From: Opitutus sp. GAS368
Lineage (GTDB): Bacteria > Verrucomicrobiota > Verrucomicrobiia > Opitutales > Opitutaceae
Direction: 5' to 3'
NCBI GenBank assembly: GCA_945862035.1
Contig: CAMAXB010000030.1
Coordinates: 1 to 16,904 of the forward strand
Length of the DNA stretch: 16,904 bases
Shown here: positions 1 through 7,280 of the stretch, piece by piece
Layout of the letters: each line of letters starts with the position of its first letter
How positions within the stretch are numbered: position 1 is the stretch's first letter
The notes under the pieces: generated by a model
Told to the model about the DNA's origin: nothing
The model's input: the letters and a program-made list of their open reading frames with translations, nothing else
Databases searched by the model: none
Translations under genes and position numbers: made by a program

Positions 1-21
1 CCGCCCCCACCGAGATGCGTC

Positions 22-62
22 CCAAACCAAGGTGTCACGCAATACGTGACACCTTGGTTTGG
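22..62. repeat. GTGTCACG hairpin, copy 1
   Basis: This is a perfect inverted repeat with 18-bp arms (22-39 and 45-62) around the 5-nt loop CAATA. Its inner part reads GTGTCACG-CAATA-CGTGACAC. A second hairpin with the same inner arms lies 33 bp further on with the loop reversed. No T-tract follows, so a simple intrinsic terminator is not indicated. It could be a dispersed palindromic element or the site of a dimeric regulator. Confidence 0.85.
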
Positions 63-95
63 TGAACCCTCCTTGTGCATTTTCCTGTTACCGCT

Positions 96-122
96 CCAGT
101 GTCACGTATTGCGTGACACTGG
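96..122. repeat. GTGTCACG hairpin, copy 2 (inverted loop)
   Basis: This is a perfect inverted repeat with 11-bp arms (96-106 and 112-122) around the loop TATTG. TATTG is the reverse complement of the copy 1 loop CAATA. The 21-bp core is therefore the exact reverse complement of the copy 1 core, while the flanks differ. It lies about 120 bp upstream of the first gene. Confidence 0.85.
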
Positions 123-241
123 GCTGGGGGCCGTCCGGTCGGAGGGGTGGGGATCTGGGTCGGGCGGGGGGCGTCACCTTTGCCGTTGTACCCTGCATAC
201 TTTGGACCTCTGATGGCGCCAGACCTCCTTTACGCGGACTG

Positions 242-955
242 ATGAAAAAGAAAAAGCAGAGCTACTCGGTGTACTTCGCCAGCGAGCTCTTCAGCCTCAA
301 GCATCTCCTCGGCAATGCCTATCTCGCGGAGGCCATCTACGAGAAATCGCACGGCCGGTACCGCTGCCGCCTACCGCAGGACTTCGAGCTCCGCGGCCTG
401 CACCCGCAGACGATTCGCGACCAGGACATCCGCGCATTGCTGGAGTGCGATGTGGCGATCTTCAATTTTGACGGTACCGAACTCGATAGCGGTACCGTGA
501 TCGAATTCATGTTCGCGAAGTTCGCGGACATTCCCTCCGTCGTGATCCGGAGCGACATTCGCGGCGCCGGCGATCAGGGGCGTGGGGATCCATGGAATCT
601 CATGGCCAGCTTCTACCCGCGGACCGCCACCGTGCTGACGGGCAGCCTCTTCAATTACCGGGCTCTCCTGAAGAAGCGCGGGGCCCACACGCGGCGCGCC
701 ACGCGCGACGAAGTCGTGCGGCTGGCGGGCCAGCATGCCTCCGCCACCGCCGCGCTGGTCTGCGACCAGCTGGCCCTCTCCGTCGTGCGCGCGCTTGATC
801 GCGTGGTCGCGATCGAGCCGGTCATGCCCAAATATCTGCGGGAGGAGGTCTATGCCTGGCTTGCTCTTATGCCAGGGCTGCGCGGCAAGGAGAAGATGCT
901 GCGCAAGGAACTTGAGCGGGTGCTCGAGCAAAAGGTGGAGCGCGAGCTGCTATGA
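242..955 (+). CDS. nucleoside 2-deoxyribosyltransferase-like protein
   Basis: The 237-residue protein resembles the nucleoside 2-deoxyribosyltransferase family (PF05014), which cleaves or exchanges the base of deoxynucleosides. Family-like segments are YFASELF (11-17) with N25, LPQDFE (44-49), DIRALLECDVAIFNFDG (62-78) and LDSGTVIEF (81-89). E88 sits where the family has its nucleophilic glutamate, with D77 and D82 nearby. I chose the ATG at 242 because the open frame back to 59 adds 61 residues unlike the family and runs through the second hairpin. No clear ribosome binding site is visible. Classical members have about 150 residues, so the tail from about 130 onward is extra. It looks helical, is charged near the end, and has no function I recognise. 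upp follows 138 bp downstream on the same strand, which fits pyrimidine or base salvage. The exact substrate is unknown. Confidence 0.75.
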   Translation: MKKKKQSYSVYFASELFSLKHLLGNAYLAEAIYEKSHGRYRCRLPQDFELRGLHPQTIRDQDIRALLECDVAIFNFDGTELDSGTVIEFMFAKFADIPSVVIRSDIRGAGDQGRGDPWNLMASFYPRTATVLTGSLFNYRALLKKRGAHTRRATRDEVVRLAGQHASATAALVCDQLALSVVRALDRVVAIEPVMPKYLREEVYAWLALMPGLRGKEKMLRKELERVLEQKVERELL

Positions 956-976
956 TCGATTCGTTCCAAGAGGGAC

Positions 977-1059
977 AACCACGCAATACACTGAACACAC
1001 GAGTGAAGGCGTTCGATCCGTTGAAATCCGTTTTTATGCATTCCGTGTATTTCGTGGTT
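977..1059. repeat. imperfect inverted repeat between the ndt-like gene and upp
   Basis: The 15-bp arms AACCACGCAATACAC (977-991) and GTGTATTTCGTGGTT (1045-1059) pair with one mismatch around a 53-nt centre. The centre holds GTTCGATCCGTTGAA (1011-1025), which recurs with one difference at 14966-14980 inside another palindromic element. It looks like a dispersed intergenic element. It could also act on the upp transcript. Confidence 0.6.
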
Positions 1060-1093
1060 TCATTGTTAACCGGTAATTTTTCCTGGTTTCACC

Positions 1094-1711
1094 ATGGCTC
1101 TGCAAATCCTTGATCATCCGCTCGGCACGCACGCACTGACCCATCTGCGCGACCAGACGACCAAGCCGGCGACGTTCCGCACCCTTGCGTATCAAGTGAG
1201 TCTTCTGCTGGCGCTTGAGGCGACGCGCGATCTCGCGCTGCGCACGCTGCCGGTGCAGACGCCGCTGGAAACGATCGCCAGCCGCGTGCTCGCCTCAGGC
1301 TTGGTGGTGGTCCCCATCCTCCGCGCGGGACTTGGCATGGTGCAGCCGTTCATGGATCTGTTTCCCGACGTCAGCGTTGGCTATGTCGGGCTCGAGCGGG
1401 ACCATGAGACCGCCGTGGCCCGCAGCTACTACTGCAAGCTGCCGCCGCTGGCGGGAAAGTGCGTGCTCTGCATTGATCCCATGCTCGCGACCGGCGGCTC
1501 GGCCGTGCAGGCGCTGAGCCTCCTCCGCGAGCGCGGCGCCACCGATCTCCGGATGGTGTGCATCGTCAGTGCACCCGAAGGCGTCAAGGCGGTGGAGTCC
1601 GCCCACCCCGACGTGCCCATCTTCACCGGCGCGCTTGACCGCGAGCTCAACGCCAAGCGATACATCCTCCCCGGGCTAGGCGATTTCGGGGACCGGCTGT
1701 ATGGAACCTGA
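1094..1711 (+). CDS. upp: uracil phosphoribosyltransferase
   Basis: This enzyme converts uracil and PRPP to UMP and pyrophosphate in cytosolic pyrimidine salvage. The 205-residue length matches the family. The PRPP-binding motif reads CIDPMLATGGSAV. An upstream VVPILRAGLGM segment corresponds to the family's VPILRAGLGM. The C-terminal uracil-binding stretch YILPGLGDFGDRLYGT is also typical. The ATG at 1094 gives the expected N-terminus, including the DHPL element. The preceding gene encodes a nucleoside deoxyribosyltransferase-like enzyme that could release bases for Upp, so the two may form one salvage unit. An inverted repeat separates them. The next gene is convergent and ends at 1870. I see no frameshift or missing motif. 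Confidence 0.95.
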   Translation: MALQILDHPLGTHALTHLRDQTTKPATFRTLAYQVSLLLALEATRDLALRTLPVQTPLETIASRVLASGLVVVPILRAGLGMVQPFMDLFPDVSVGYVGLERDHETAVARSYYCKLPPLAGKCVLCIDPMLATGGSAVQALSLLRERGATDLRMVCIVSAPEGVKAVESAHPDVPIFTGALDRELNAKRYILPGLGDFGDRLYGT

Positions 1712-1820
1712 TGGCGGGATTTTCGAATTTCGAATTTCGATTCAAAAAATACCCCCGATGACGAGGGCCGTTTGACTACTGGCTGCGCTTTTTGCCAAGC
1801 CCGCAAAACGACGTCCTCGT

Positions 1821-1846
1821 GATTGCGGAGTGTTCGCTCCGCAATC
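1821..1846. terminator. hairpin between convergent genes, possible bidirectional terminator
   Basis: The arms GATTGCGGAG (1821-1830) and CTCCGCAATC (1837-1846) pair perfectly over 10 bp around the loop TGTTCG. The hairpin lies between the ends of upp (1711) and the minus-strand oxidoreductase (1870). Neither side has an immediate T-tract, so termination is inferred from position only. Nearby repetitive strings (TTCGAATTTCGAATTTCG near 1722-1739 and CCGAAATCCG after the hairpin) suggest it may instead belong to a dispersed repeat. Confidence 0.45.
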
Positions 1847-1869
1847 CGAAATCCGTCTTCCGCAATTCC

Positions 1870-3363
1870 TCAGGTGGCGCGCTGCTCGGCCGCGTAGGCC
1901 TTCACCACATGCGGTGCGCGGTAGGCGCGCGTCAGCAGCGGATTGGCCTGCGCCGCGAACTCGCCGACGAAGCGCTCGACGTTGTTCGGTGCGAGGGTCA
2001 GGGGCACGCCGAGGGTCAGCGGCGTCCGGGCTGAATCGACCCCGTTTGCCCGAAGGTGCTCCTCCATGCGGCCGTTTGCCTCGACCAGCGGGGCATTGCC
2101 TTTGATGCGCTCCTGCAGGACCCCGGGGGCCGTTCCCTGGCCGAGCACGTGGGAGATGTTGCCCAGATGGCAGAGCGCGCTTGAAATGTGCCCTTCCTCG
2201 ATCGGGCCGTAGAGCTCAGCCGTCTTCCGGCTGCGAACGACGTCGACGAAGTTCTGCATGTGCCGGTCGCTGCCCTTGAATTCCTTCACGACTTTGCCGG
2301 CCTTGTCGTAGGCGGTGGCGGTGAAATAGGCCGTCGTGACAACCGAGCCGCCCTCACAGTCGATGACATTGCCGACCCGCACGTCGCGGTAATTGTCCAT
2401 CGCCTCCCTGCCGATGGCGCCCGTCTTGCTCGGGAGACCGCGCACCTCGAAAACAAGGGGGGCGGTCGCGTAATCGTGGATCACGACCTGCGTGTTCGGG
2501 GTATCCGCATCGTCGATATAGCCGAGGCGGCCACCGATGCTCAGCGTGCTGCGGGGCAGGCCCTTTTCGCCGAGGAACCAGCGGGCGACGTCCATCTGGT
2601 GGATGCCCTGGTTGCCGACGTCGCCGTTGCCGGTGACATGCAGCCAGTGCCAGTCGTAGTGTAAACGGGCGCGGCGCAGCGGGTCGAGCGGCGCCGGGCC
2701 GGCCCACAGGTCGTAATTGACGGTGTCGGGAATCTTCTGCGGTCCCTCGGTCTTGCCGATGGAGTCGCGGCGCTTGTAGCAGAAGCCGCGGGCCACGGTA
2801 ATCTTCCCGAGGTTGCCGGCCTGGACCCAGGCGACCGCTTCCTGCAGGCCGGAGCCGGAGCGGATCTGGGTTCCCGCCTGGACGACACGGTTGAATTTGG
2901 AGGTTGCGGCCACGAGCTGGCGGCCCTCCCACACATTATGGGAAACCGGCTTCTCGACATAAACATCCTTGCCGGCTTCGACCGCCCAGATGGCCTGGAG
3001 CGCATGAAGATGGTTCGGCGTGGCGATCGTGATCGCATCGATGTCGGATGCCGCCAGGAGTTCGCGCAGGTCGACATAGGTCCGGAGATTGGCGTAGGGC
3101 GTCGCGCCACTCTTCTGGTCCTTCCGGGCCTTGAGCTTCTCCATGACGGCCGTATCCGCATCGCATATCGCGACCACGCGCACGCCCTTGATCGCCATCA
3201 GGCTGCCGATGTGGCTCACGCCGCGGCCGTTGACGCCGACGACGGCGACGCGGAGGTCACTATTGGCGCCGACGACCTGCGCCCAAGAGCGGGTGCCCAG
3301 GGCAAAGCCGGCAGCGACCACCGAGGTGGTTTTGAGAAAGGTACGACGATTGAGGGAGTTCAT
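1870..3363 (-). CDS. Tat-exported Gfo/Idh/MocA family oxidoreductase
   Basis: The 497-residue protein is a predicted NAD(P)-dependent oxidoreductase of the Gfo/Idh/MocA family, which mostly acts on sugars and cyclitols. The N-terminus carries a twin-arginine signal (NRRTFLK, 5-11) followed by a hydrophobic stretch to about residue 23, so export after cofactor binding is expected. The Rossmann fold starts with LRVAVVGVNGRGVSH (37-51). ATPNHLH (114-120) and VEKPVS (136-141, likely catalytic K138) are typical. A QGIHQMD segment (252-258) matches the usual substrate-site region. I took the ATG at 3363 because the frame continues upstream into the previous gene with sequence unlike the family, whereas this ATG begins the Tat signal directly. 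It follows the DUF6807 gene by 28 bp, which suggests one transcript. The substrate is not identifiable. Confidence 0.9.
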   Translation of the reverse strand: MNSLNRRTFLKTTSVVAAGFALGTRSWAQVVGANSDLRVAVVGVNGRGVSHIGSLMAIKGVRVVAICDADTAVMEKLKARKDQKSGATPYANLRTYVDLRELLAASDIDAITIATPNHLHALQAIWAVEAGKDVYVEKPVSHNVWEGRQLVAATSKFNRVVQAGTQIRSGSGLQEAVAWVQAGNLGKITVARGFCYKRRDSIGKTEGPQKIPDTVNYDLWAGPAPLDPLRRARLHYDWHWLHVTGNGDVGNQGIHQMDVARWFLGEKGLPRSTLSIGGRLGYIDDADTPNTQVVIHDYATAPLVFEVRGLPSKTGAIGREAMDNYRDVRVGNVIDCEGGSVVTTAYFTATAYDKAGKVVKEFKGSDRHMQNFVDVVRSRKTAELYGPIEEGHISSALCHLGNISHVLGQGTAPGVLQERIKGNAPLVEANGRMEEHLRANGVDSARTPLTLGVPLTLAPNNVERFVGEFAAQANPLLTRAYRAPHVVKAYAAEQRAT

Positions 3364-3391
3364 TTTGGGGTAGGTTGGGAGAGACGGGAGT

Positions 3392-4399
3392 TCAGGGTAT
3401 AGCGGCGAAGTCCTGGTAGCGGGCGGCGACATTCGCCGCAGTTTCATCGCCCTGGTGAAAGTAGAAGCGCCACCGGAAGGTGACGGACTGGCCGGCGGCA
3501 ATCGTGAGGTCACCCGCCTTGGGATTGGCTTTGTGCTCGGGTTCGAAGTCGTGCTTCCCAAAGGGATTGGCGGCAAACAGCGCATAGGAGCGCACGTGCC
3601 ACCAACTGGGATGGCGGGGGTTTTTCGGGTGATCGAACAAAGCGACGCCGTAGGTCTTGCCATTCTTCGGGGCATGGTAGTCGACCCAGGCCGAACGCTT
3701 GCCCCACGTGTCATCATTTCTGATGCCTTCGGCATTGACGATGGTGCCGCGGCCCTCGTGCTTCACGCGCTGCCCGCCTTCGCGGTAGGTGTGGGCCGGG
3801 GTCATCCACAGCGGCAGGCGAATCGCCATCGTGCCTTCCTTGGTGTCGCCGAGGACGACCGGCTTGTCCGCCGGGGCCTGCAGGGTCACCTCATAGTCCA
3901 GCAAACGGGAGCCATCCGCCAGGCCGCGCACGCGAATCACCGTGGTGTCCGTCAGGTGCACCGTGCCGTCGGGTCCAGCCCAGCGATTGCGCGACCGGAT
4001 CTCTCCCACGCCGTCCCGGACCGCGTGCTCAACGGAGGCATTGACGACCTGGCCCTGCTTGGAGAGGTCCCGCTCGAGCCAGAAATCGACGCCATTAACC
4101 GCGCCGTGCGTGAACCAGAGTGAACGATGATGCGGGTGATCGCGGATCTCGCCCTCGACGTCGGCCTTCATCGGGAAATGCCGCATCATCTCCGTGCCGT
4201 CGCTGGCAAGCACCGGATAAAGGTAGGGTTTGGGCGCTCCCGTGAAAACATACTCGGTGAAGAGCTGGCCGCCGATTTCGATGCGTACGCGATCCGCGGA
4301 GCGCATCAGGTTCACACCGGGAGCGGAAGCCGCCTGCACGCTGAGGGCAGACGTCCACGCACTGACCAGCACGAGAAGGGGTACCCAGGGGGTTCTCAT
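3392..4399 (-). CDS. secreted DUF6807 (PmoA-like) family protein
   Basis: The 335-residue protein matches the family annotated as PmoA-like or DUF6807 (PF14100). The family name should not be taken as evidence of methane oxidation. Residues 1-23 form a signal peptide with a hydrophobic core and a VQA end, so an exported location is likely. Recognisable segments are KPYLYP (57-62) and the His-rich DHPHHRSLWFTHGAVNG (87-103), probably part of the active or binding site. I prefer the ATG at 4399, because an upstream in-frame GTG at 4426 adds only nine mostly hydrophobic residues and weakens the signal. The Tat-exported oxidoreductase follows 28 bp downstream. In related genomes I would expect such pairs in carbohydrate catabolism, but the reaction is not established from this sequence. 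Confidence 0.8.
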   Translation of the reverse strand: MRTPWVPLLVLVSAWTSALSVQAASAPGVNLMRSADRVRIEIGGQLFTEYVFTGAPKPYLYPVLASDGTEMMRHFPMKADVEGEIRDHPHHRSLWFTHGAVNGVDFWLERDLSKQGQVVNASVEHAVRDGVGEIRSRNRWAGPDGTVHLTDTTVIRVRGLADGSRLLDYEVTLQAPADKPVVLGDTKEGTMAIRLPLWMTPAHTYREGGQRVKHEGRGTIVNAEGIRNDDTWGKRSAWVDYHAPKNGKTYGVALFDHPKNPRHPSWWHVRSYALFAANPFGKHDFEPEHKANPKAGDLTIAAGQSVTFRWRFYFHQGDETAANVAARYQDFAAIP

Positions 4400-4494
4400 A
4401 ACTATAACCACCACGACCGAAAGCACGCCCGGTCACAACCAGAAACCCGCATGATCGAAAAAGTCCCTGCCGGGCCCATCGCCAACGACACGGG

Positions 4495-5070
4495 TCACGT
4501 CACCGCAGGGGCGCCGCCCGGCTCATCCAGCGCGCCCAGAAAAAGGATCAGATTGGCCACATGGTCGTCGAGCGGAACGCCCAGGTGGTCGCAGCCCAGC
4601 TGGATCGTGGCGCGGTCAATCTTCGCGGCGAATCCCGGATCCTTGAGCTTTTTGCGAATCGAGGCGGCCTTCATCTCGCCGTAGCGCACCGGGTTCATCT
4701 TCCGGTAGGCGTAGAAGACGCCACAGATCTCGTCGCAGGCCAGCAGCGCCGCCGCGAGCCGCGTCCGCGGGAGGGTGGCGTAGCCGTGGTAGCCGTAGGC
4801 GTGGGCCTCCACCGCGTGGATCAGGTCCGCGGGATAGCCCCACTCGACGAACCAACGTAGCGACTCCGCCGGATGCGTGTCCGGAAACCGGTCGAAATCG
4901 AGGTCGTGGAGCAGCCCGGTCAGGAACCAGAGATGCGGATCCTCCCCCAGCCGCAGGGCATAGCCCGCCATCGCCGTCGCCACCATCCGGGCATGCAGGC
5001 GCTGGTAAGGATCCTGAACATGCTGCTCAAGCAGCGACTGGGCGGCGACGCGATCAGGGAGTAGGCTCAT
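4495..5070 (-). CDS. HD-domain hydrolase-like protein
   Basis: This 191-residue protein has the HD-superfamily metal-binding pattern: H26, H55-D56 in GLLHDLDFD, and D112 in LLACDEICG. H66, H85 and H90 lie between, in a helix-rich region (THPAESLRWF and HAVEAHAYGYHG). HD proteins are usually metal-dependent phosphohydrolases. This compact version resembles small single-domain HD proteins whose substrate is unknown. No second catalytic domain or signal peptide is visible, so it should be cytosolic. The ATG at 5070 has no strong ribosome binding site. It lies 95 bp upstream of the DUF6807 gene on the same strand and could share its transcript. A functional link is not evident. Confidence 0.8.
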   Translation of the reverse strand: MSLLPDRVAAQSLLEQHVQDPYQRLHARMVATAMAGYALRLGEDPHLWFLTGLLHDLDFDRFPDTHPAESLRWFVEWGYPADLIHAVEAHAYGYHGYATLPRTRLAAALLACDEICGVFYAYRKMNPVRYGEMKAASIRKKLKDPGFAAKIDRATIQLGCDHLGVPLDDHVANLILFLGALDEPGGAPAVT

Positions 5071-5146
5071 GACGAATCAGCGTGGCCTCAAGACCCGCCG
5101 AGGCGACGTCTTTTCGCCGCCCTGCTCATCCGGGTGGACGGCCCGA

Positions 5147-5186
5147 AAAATAAAAAGCCTCCCGTCGTGGCAGGAGGCCTAAAAAA
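5147..5186 (-). terminator. intrinsic terminator of the DUF481 gene
   Basis: Read on the minus strand, GGCCTCCTGCCACGACGGGAGGC forms a 6-bp GC-rich stem (GCCTCC 5173-5178 with GGAGGC 5157-5162) and is followed directly by TTTTTATTTTT. It begins 19 bp after the TAA of the DUF481 gene. A-rich sequence on the entering side could let it also work weakly from the other strand. Confidence 0.85.
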
Positions 5187-5204
5187 CGCGGGAGCGCGAA
5201 CGGG

Positions 5205-6239
5205 TTATTTCCAATTCAGGATCAGGCGCGTAAAGTAGGTGGTGTCGAGCTCTTTGACGCCCGGACCGGGCGCGCTGTTGAAGGCATTACTCACACCGAT
5301 CCGGAGCTTCCAAAGCGAGGCCGTGATCGGCATCTCGAAGAAGGACTCGTGGAAGGCAACGTACTTGGCGAAGTCGTCAAACGCCGGGACATAGGAAACG
5401 TTCGTCGTGAGGACCGAGGTTTCAAACGGGATCCGATGCGCGAAGCCGATGTCGAGACCGGCGCTGCGCACGTCCTCGATGGCCGTCGTGCCGTAGCCCT
5501 CATAACGAAACGAGAGACCCGCGCGGCCCGTCAGGGTCTGGTTGGCTGACTTGATGAGGTCATAGCCCAGACCGGCCGCGGTCACGTTGTAGAGATCGAC
5601 GTCCTTGATGCGGTCGAAGCCACCCTCGTTACGCACGTACCAGGACTTCTTGCCCGAGAAGTTATTGGCATAGTCAACGCCGGCCTTGAACTGGTCGGCG
5701 GACTTGACGCCATCGCTCTCCTGACGGTTGAGCGCGGTGTAGAACTGGAGCGTGTCCTGGGAGCTGGTGAGCGTCGCCCGGCCGCTGACGGCGGTGCCGA
5801 GCTGCTCGCTGTTGCCCGACTTGCCGGTGATATCAAGGCCGACCTCGTAGACCCAGGAACGCTGGTGGAACTCGATGGCCGGATCTTCCGCGCCCGGCGA
5901 CCAAGTCATGGCGAGCTGGTCGACAGTGGTGCTGATCGTGCCGTCGCTGCCGGTGAGCTGGACCTGGCCGGCCCCAGCGGAGACGAAGGTGCCCTGCAGG
6001 ACGGTGCCGCCGGTAAGGCGGACATTGAGCGGCTTCTCGGTCGATAGGCTGACCACCTCGCTCTGCTTGATCGTGAGGGTCCCGGCATACTCGGTCGCGA
6101 GCGTGACGTGGGAGCCGTCGATCTTGGTCACGGTCCCGACCAGGCGGGCGCCGTTCTTGGTTTCGACGACGTCGGCGAGCAAGGCCGAGGTCAGGGCGAA
6201 CATCGCACAGGCGGCGCGAAGGGCGCAGTGAAATTTCAT
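5205..6239 (-). CDS. DUF481 family outer-membrane protein
   Basis: The 344-residue protein has a signal peptide (1-22, ending ALLA before DVVETKNG). Next comes a small beta-rich N-terminal part with the pattern NGARLVGTVTKIDGSHVTL (29-47) and a related second unit, LTGGTVLQGTFVSAG. From about residue 128 to the end there are alternating hydrophobic/polar beta strands, as in the DUF481 (PF04338) outer-membrane barrel domain, starting WVYEVGLDITGKSGNSEQ. The protein ends ILNWK, so the last residue is not the aromatic one common in barrels. The function of the family is unknown. It is monocistronic, with a clear terminator behind it and a divergent methyltransferase gene starting 127 bp upstream. 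No Shine-Dalgarno motif is seen before the ATG. Confidence 0.85.
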   Translation of the reverse strand: MKFHCALRAACAMFALTSALLADVVETKNGARLVGTVTKIDGSHVTLATEYAGTLTIKQSEVVSLSTEKPLNVRLTGGTVLQGTFVSAGAGQVQLTGSDGTISTTVDQLAMTWSPGAEDPAIEFHQRSWVYEVGLDITGKSGNSEQLGTAVSGRATLTSSQDTLQFYTALNRQESDGVKSADQFKAGVDYANNFSGKKSWYVRNEGGFDRIKDVDLYNVTAAGLGYDLIKSANQTLTGRAGLSFRYEGYGTTAIEDVRSAGLDIGFAHRIPFETSVLTTNVSYVPAFDDFAKYVAFHESFFEMPITASLWKLRIGVSNAFNSAPGPGVKELDTTYFTRLILNWK

Positions 6240-6366
6240 GGAACAGGCGAAGGGGGCTGATCGCCGGGGCTAAGTCAACGGACCGGTACCTTTTTACGAG
6301 AAGTTACCCGGTGGGGCTTGCTTCGGCGCTGGACAGTGCGGCGGCGGGAGCGTTGCTTTCGCTGCT
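6240..6366. other. divergent intergenic region between the DUF481 and methyltransferase genes
   Basis: This 127-bp stretch should contain promoters for both divergent genes. I cannot point to convincing -35 and -10 hexamers, and there is no clear ribosome binding site next to either ATG. No repeat or RNA gene is visible. Confidence 0.4.
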
Positions 6367-7266
6367 ATGACCGCACCCGTCCACCGCCCTGCCCTCATCG
6401 TCGCCGACGGCTGGAAAGACTACCAGCTGCTCGATTGCGGCAATGGGATGAAGCAGGAGCGCTGGGGCCCCTACACCTTGGTGCGTCCGGATCCCCAGAT
6501 CATCTGGCCCCGTCGAGCCGGGCCTGACTGGAAGGAATGGGACGGTTACTATCACCGCAGCGAGAAGGGCGGCGGCCAATGGGAATACCGCAAGCCCCTG
6601 CCCGATTCGTGGAAGGTCGCCTATGAGCGGCTGGGCCTGACGTTTCGGATCCATCCGACCTCCTTCAAGCACACCGGGCTTTTCCCCGAGCAGGCGGTGA
6701 ACTGGGACTGGTTCAGTGCGCGGATCAAGGCGGCGCGGGCCGCGGGACGGGAGCCCACCGTGCTCAACCTCTTCGGCTATACCGGCGCCGCCAGCTGCGC
6801 CGCGGCCAAGGCGGGCGCCAGCGTCTGCCATGTCGACGCCGCCGAGGGCATGGTGAAGTGGTGCAAGGAAAACGCCGCACTGAGCGGTCTCGCCGACGCA
6901 CCCATCCGCTACATTGTCGATGACTGCCTCAAATTTGTGCGCCGCGAGCAGAAGCGGGGCCGCCGCTACGATGCGATCATCATGGACCCGCCGACCTACG
7001 GCCGCGGCAGCACGGGAGAAATGTGGAAACTTGAGGATCACCTTTGGGAGCTCCTCTCGGAATGTCGGGCGCTGCTCAGCGACCGTCCGGAATTCCTACT
7101 CATCAACGCCTACACTGCCCGGCTCTCTCCCACCGTCGTGGGCAACCTGCTGACGGAGCTGATGCATGGCCGCGGCGGCACGATCACGGCCGGCGAAGTC
7201 GGGCTGCCCATCCGCGTCGATGGCAAGGTCCTGCCCTGCGGCATCTACGGGCGCTGGGCCGCCTAA
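6367..7266 (+). CDS. class I SAM-dependent methyltransferase, RlmI/RlmK-like
   Basis: The 299-residue protein is a class I methyltransferase of the kind related to 23S rRNA m5C/m2G enzymes (PF10672 group). The SAM-binding motif I is LNLFGYTGAAS (133-143), the acidic end of strand two is D157 in HVDAAEGMV, and the catalytic-type motif IV is MDPPTYGRG (206-214). An upstream segment, TSFKHTGLFPEQ (98-109), is typical of this group. It lacks a PUA domain: the first 75 residues are short and rich in Trp, Gly and Pro, as in the short verrucomicrobial and proteobacterial versions. The likely substrate is rRNA, but the position is unknown. The downstream LpxR-like gene starts 14 bp after the stop, which suggests co-transcription. 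Confidence 0.85.
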   Translation: MTAPVHRPALIVADGWKDYQLLDCGNGMKQERWGPYTLVRPDPQIIWPRRAGPDWKEWDGYYHRSEKGGGQWEYRKPLPDSWKVAYERLGLTFRIHPTSFKHTGLFPEQAVNWDWFSARIKAARAAGREPTVLNLFGYTGAASCAAAKAGASVCHVDAAEGMVKWCKENAALSGLADAPIRYIVDDCLKFVRREQKRGRRYDAIIMDPPTYGRGSTGEMWKLEDHLWELLSECRALLSDRPEFLLINAYTARLSPTVVGNLLTELMHGRGGTITAGEVGLPIRVDGKVLPCGIYGRWAA

Positions 7267-7280
7267 GGGTTATCCTCCCC

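Noticed and set aside
371..931. A 186-codon minus-strand open frame
   Set aside because: It is opposite the deoxyribosyltransferase-like gene, which has the recognisable domain. No family features are seen.
3364..3735. N-terminal extension of the oxidoreductase frame
   Set aside because: It overlaps the DUF6807 coding region and lacks family similarity. The ATG at 3363 starts directly with the Tat signal.
3455..4123. A 222-codon plus-strand frame
   Set aside because: It is a shadow of the DUF6807 gene, which has a signal peptide and family motifs on the other strand.
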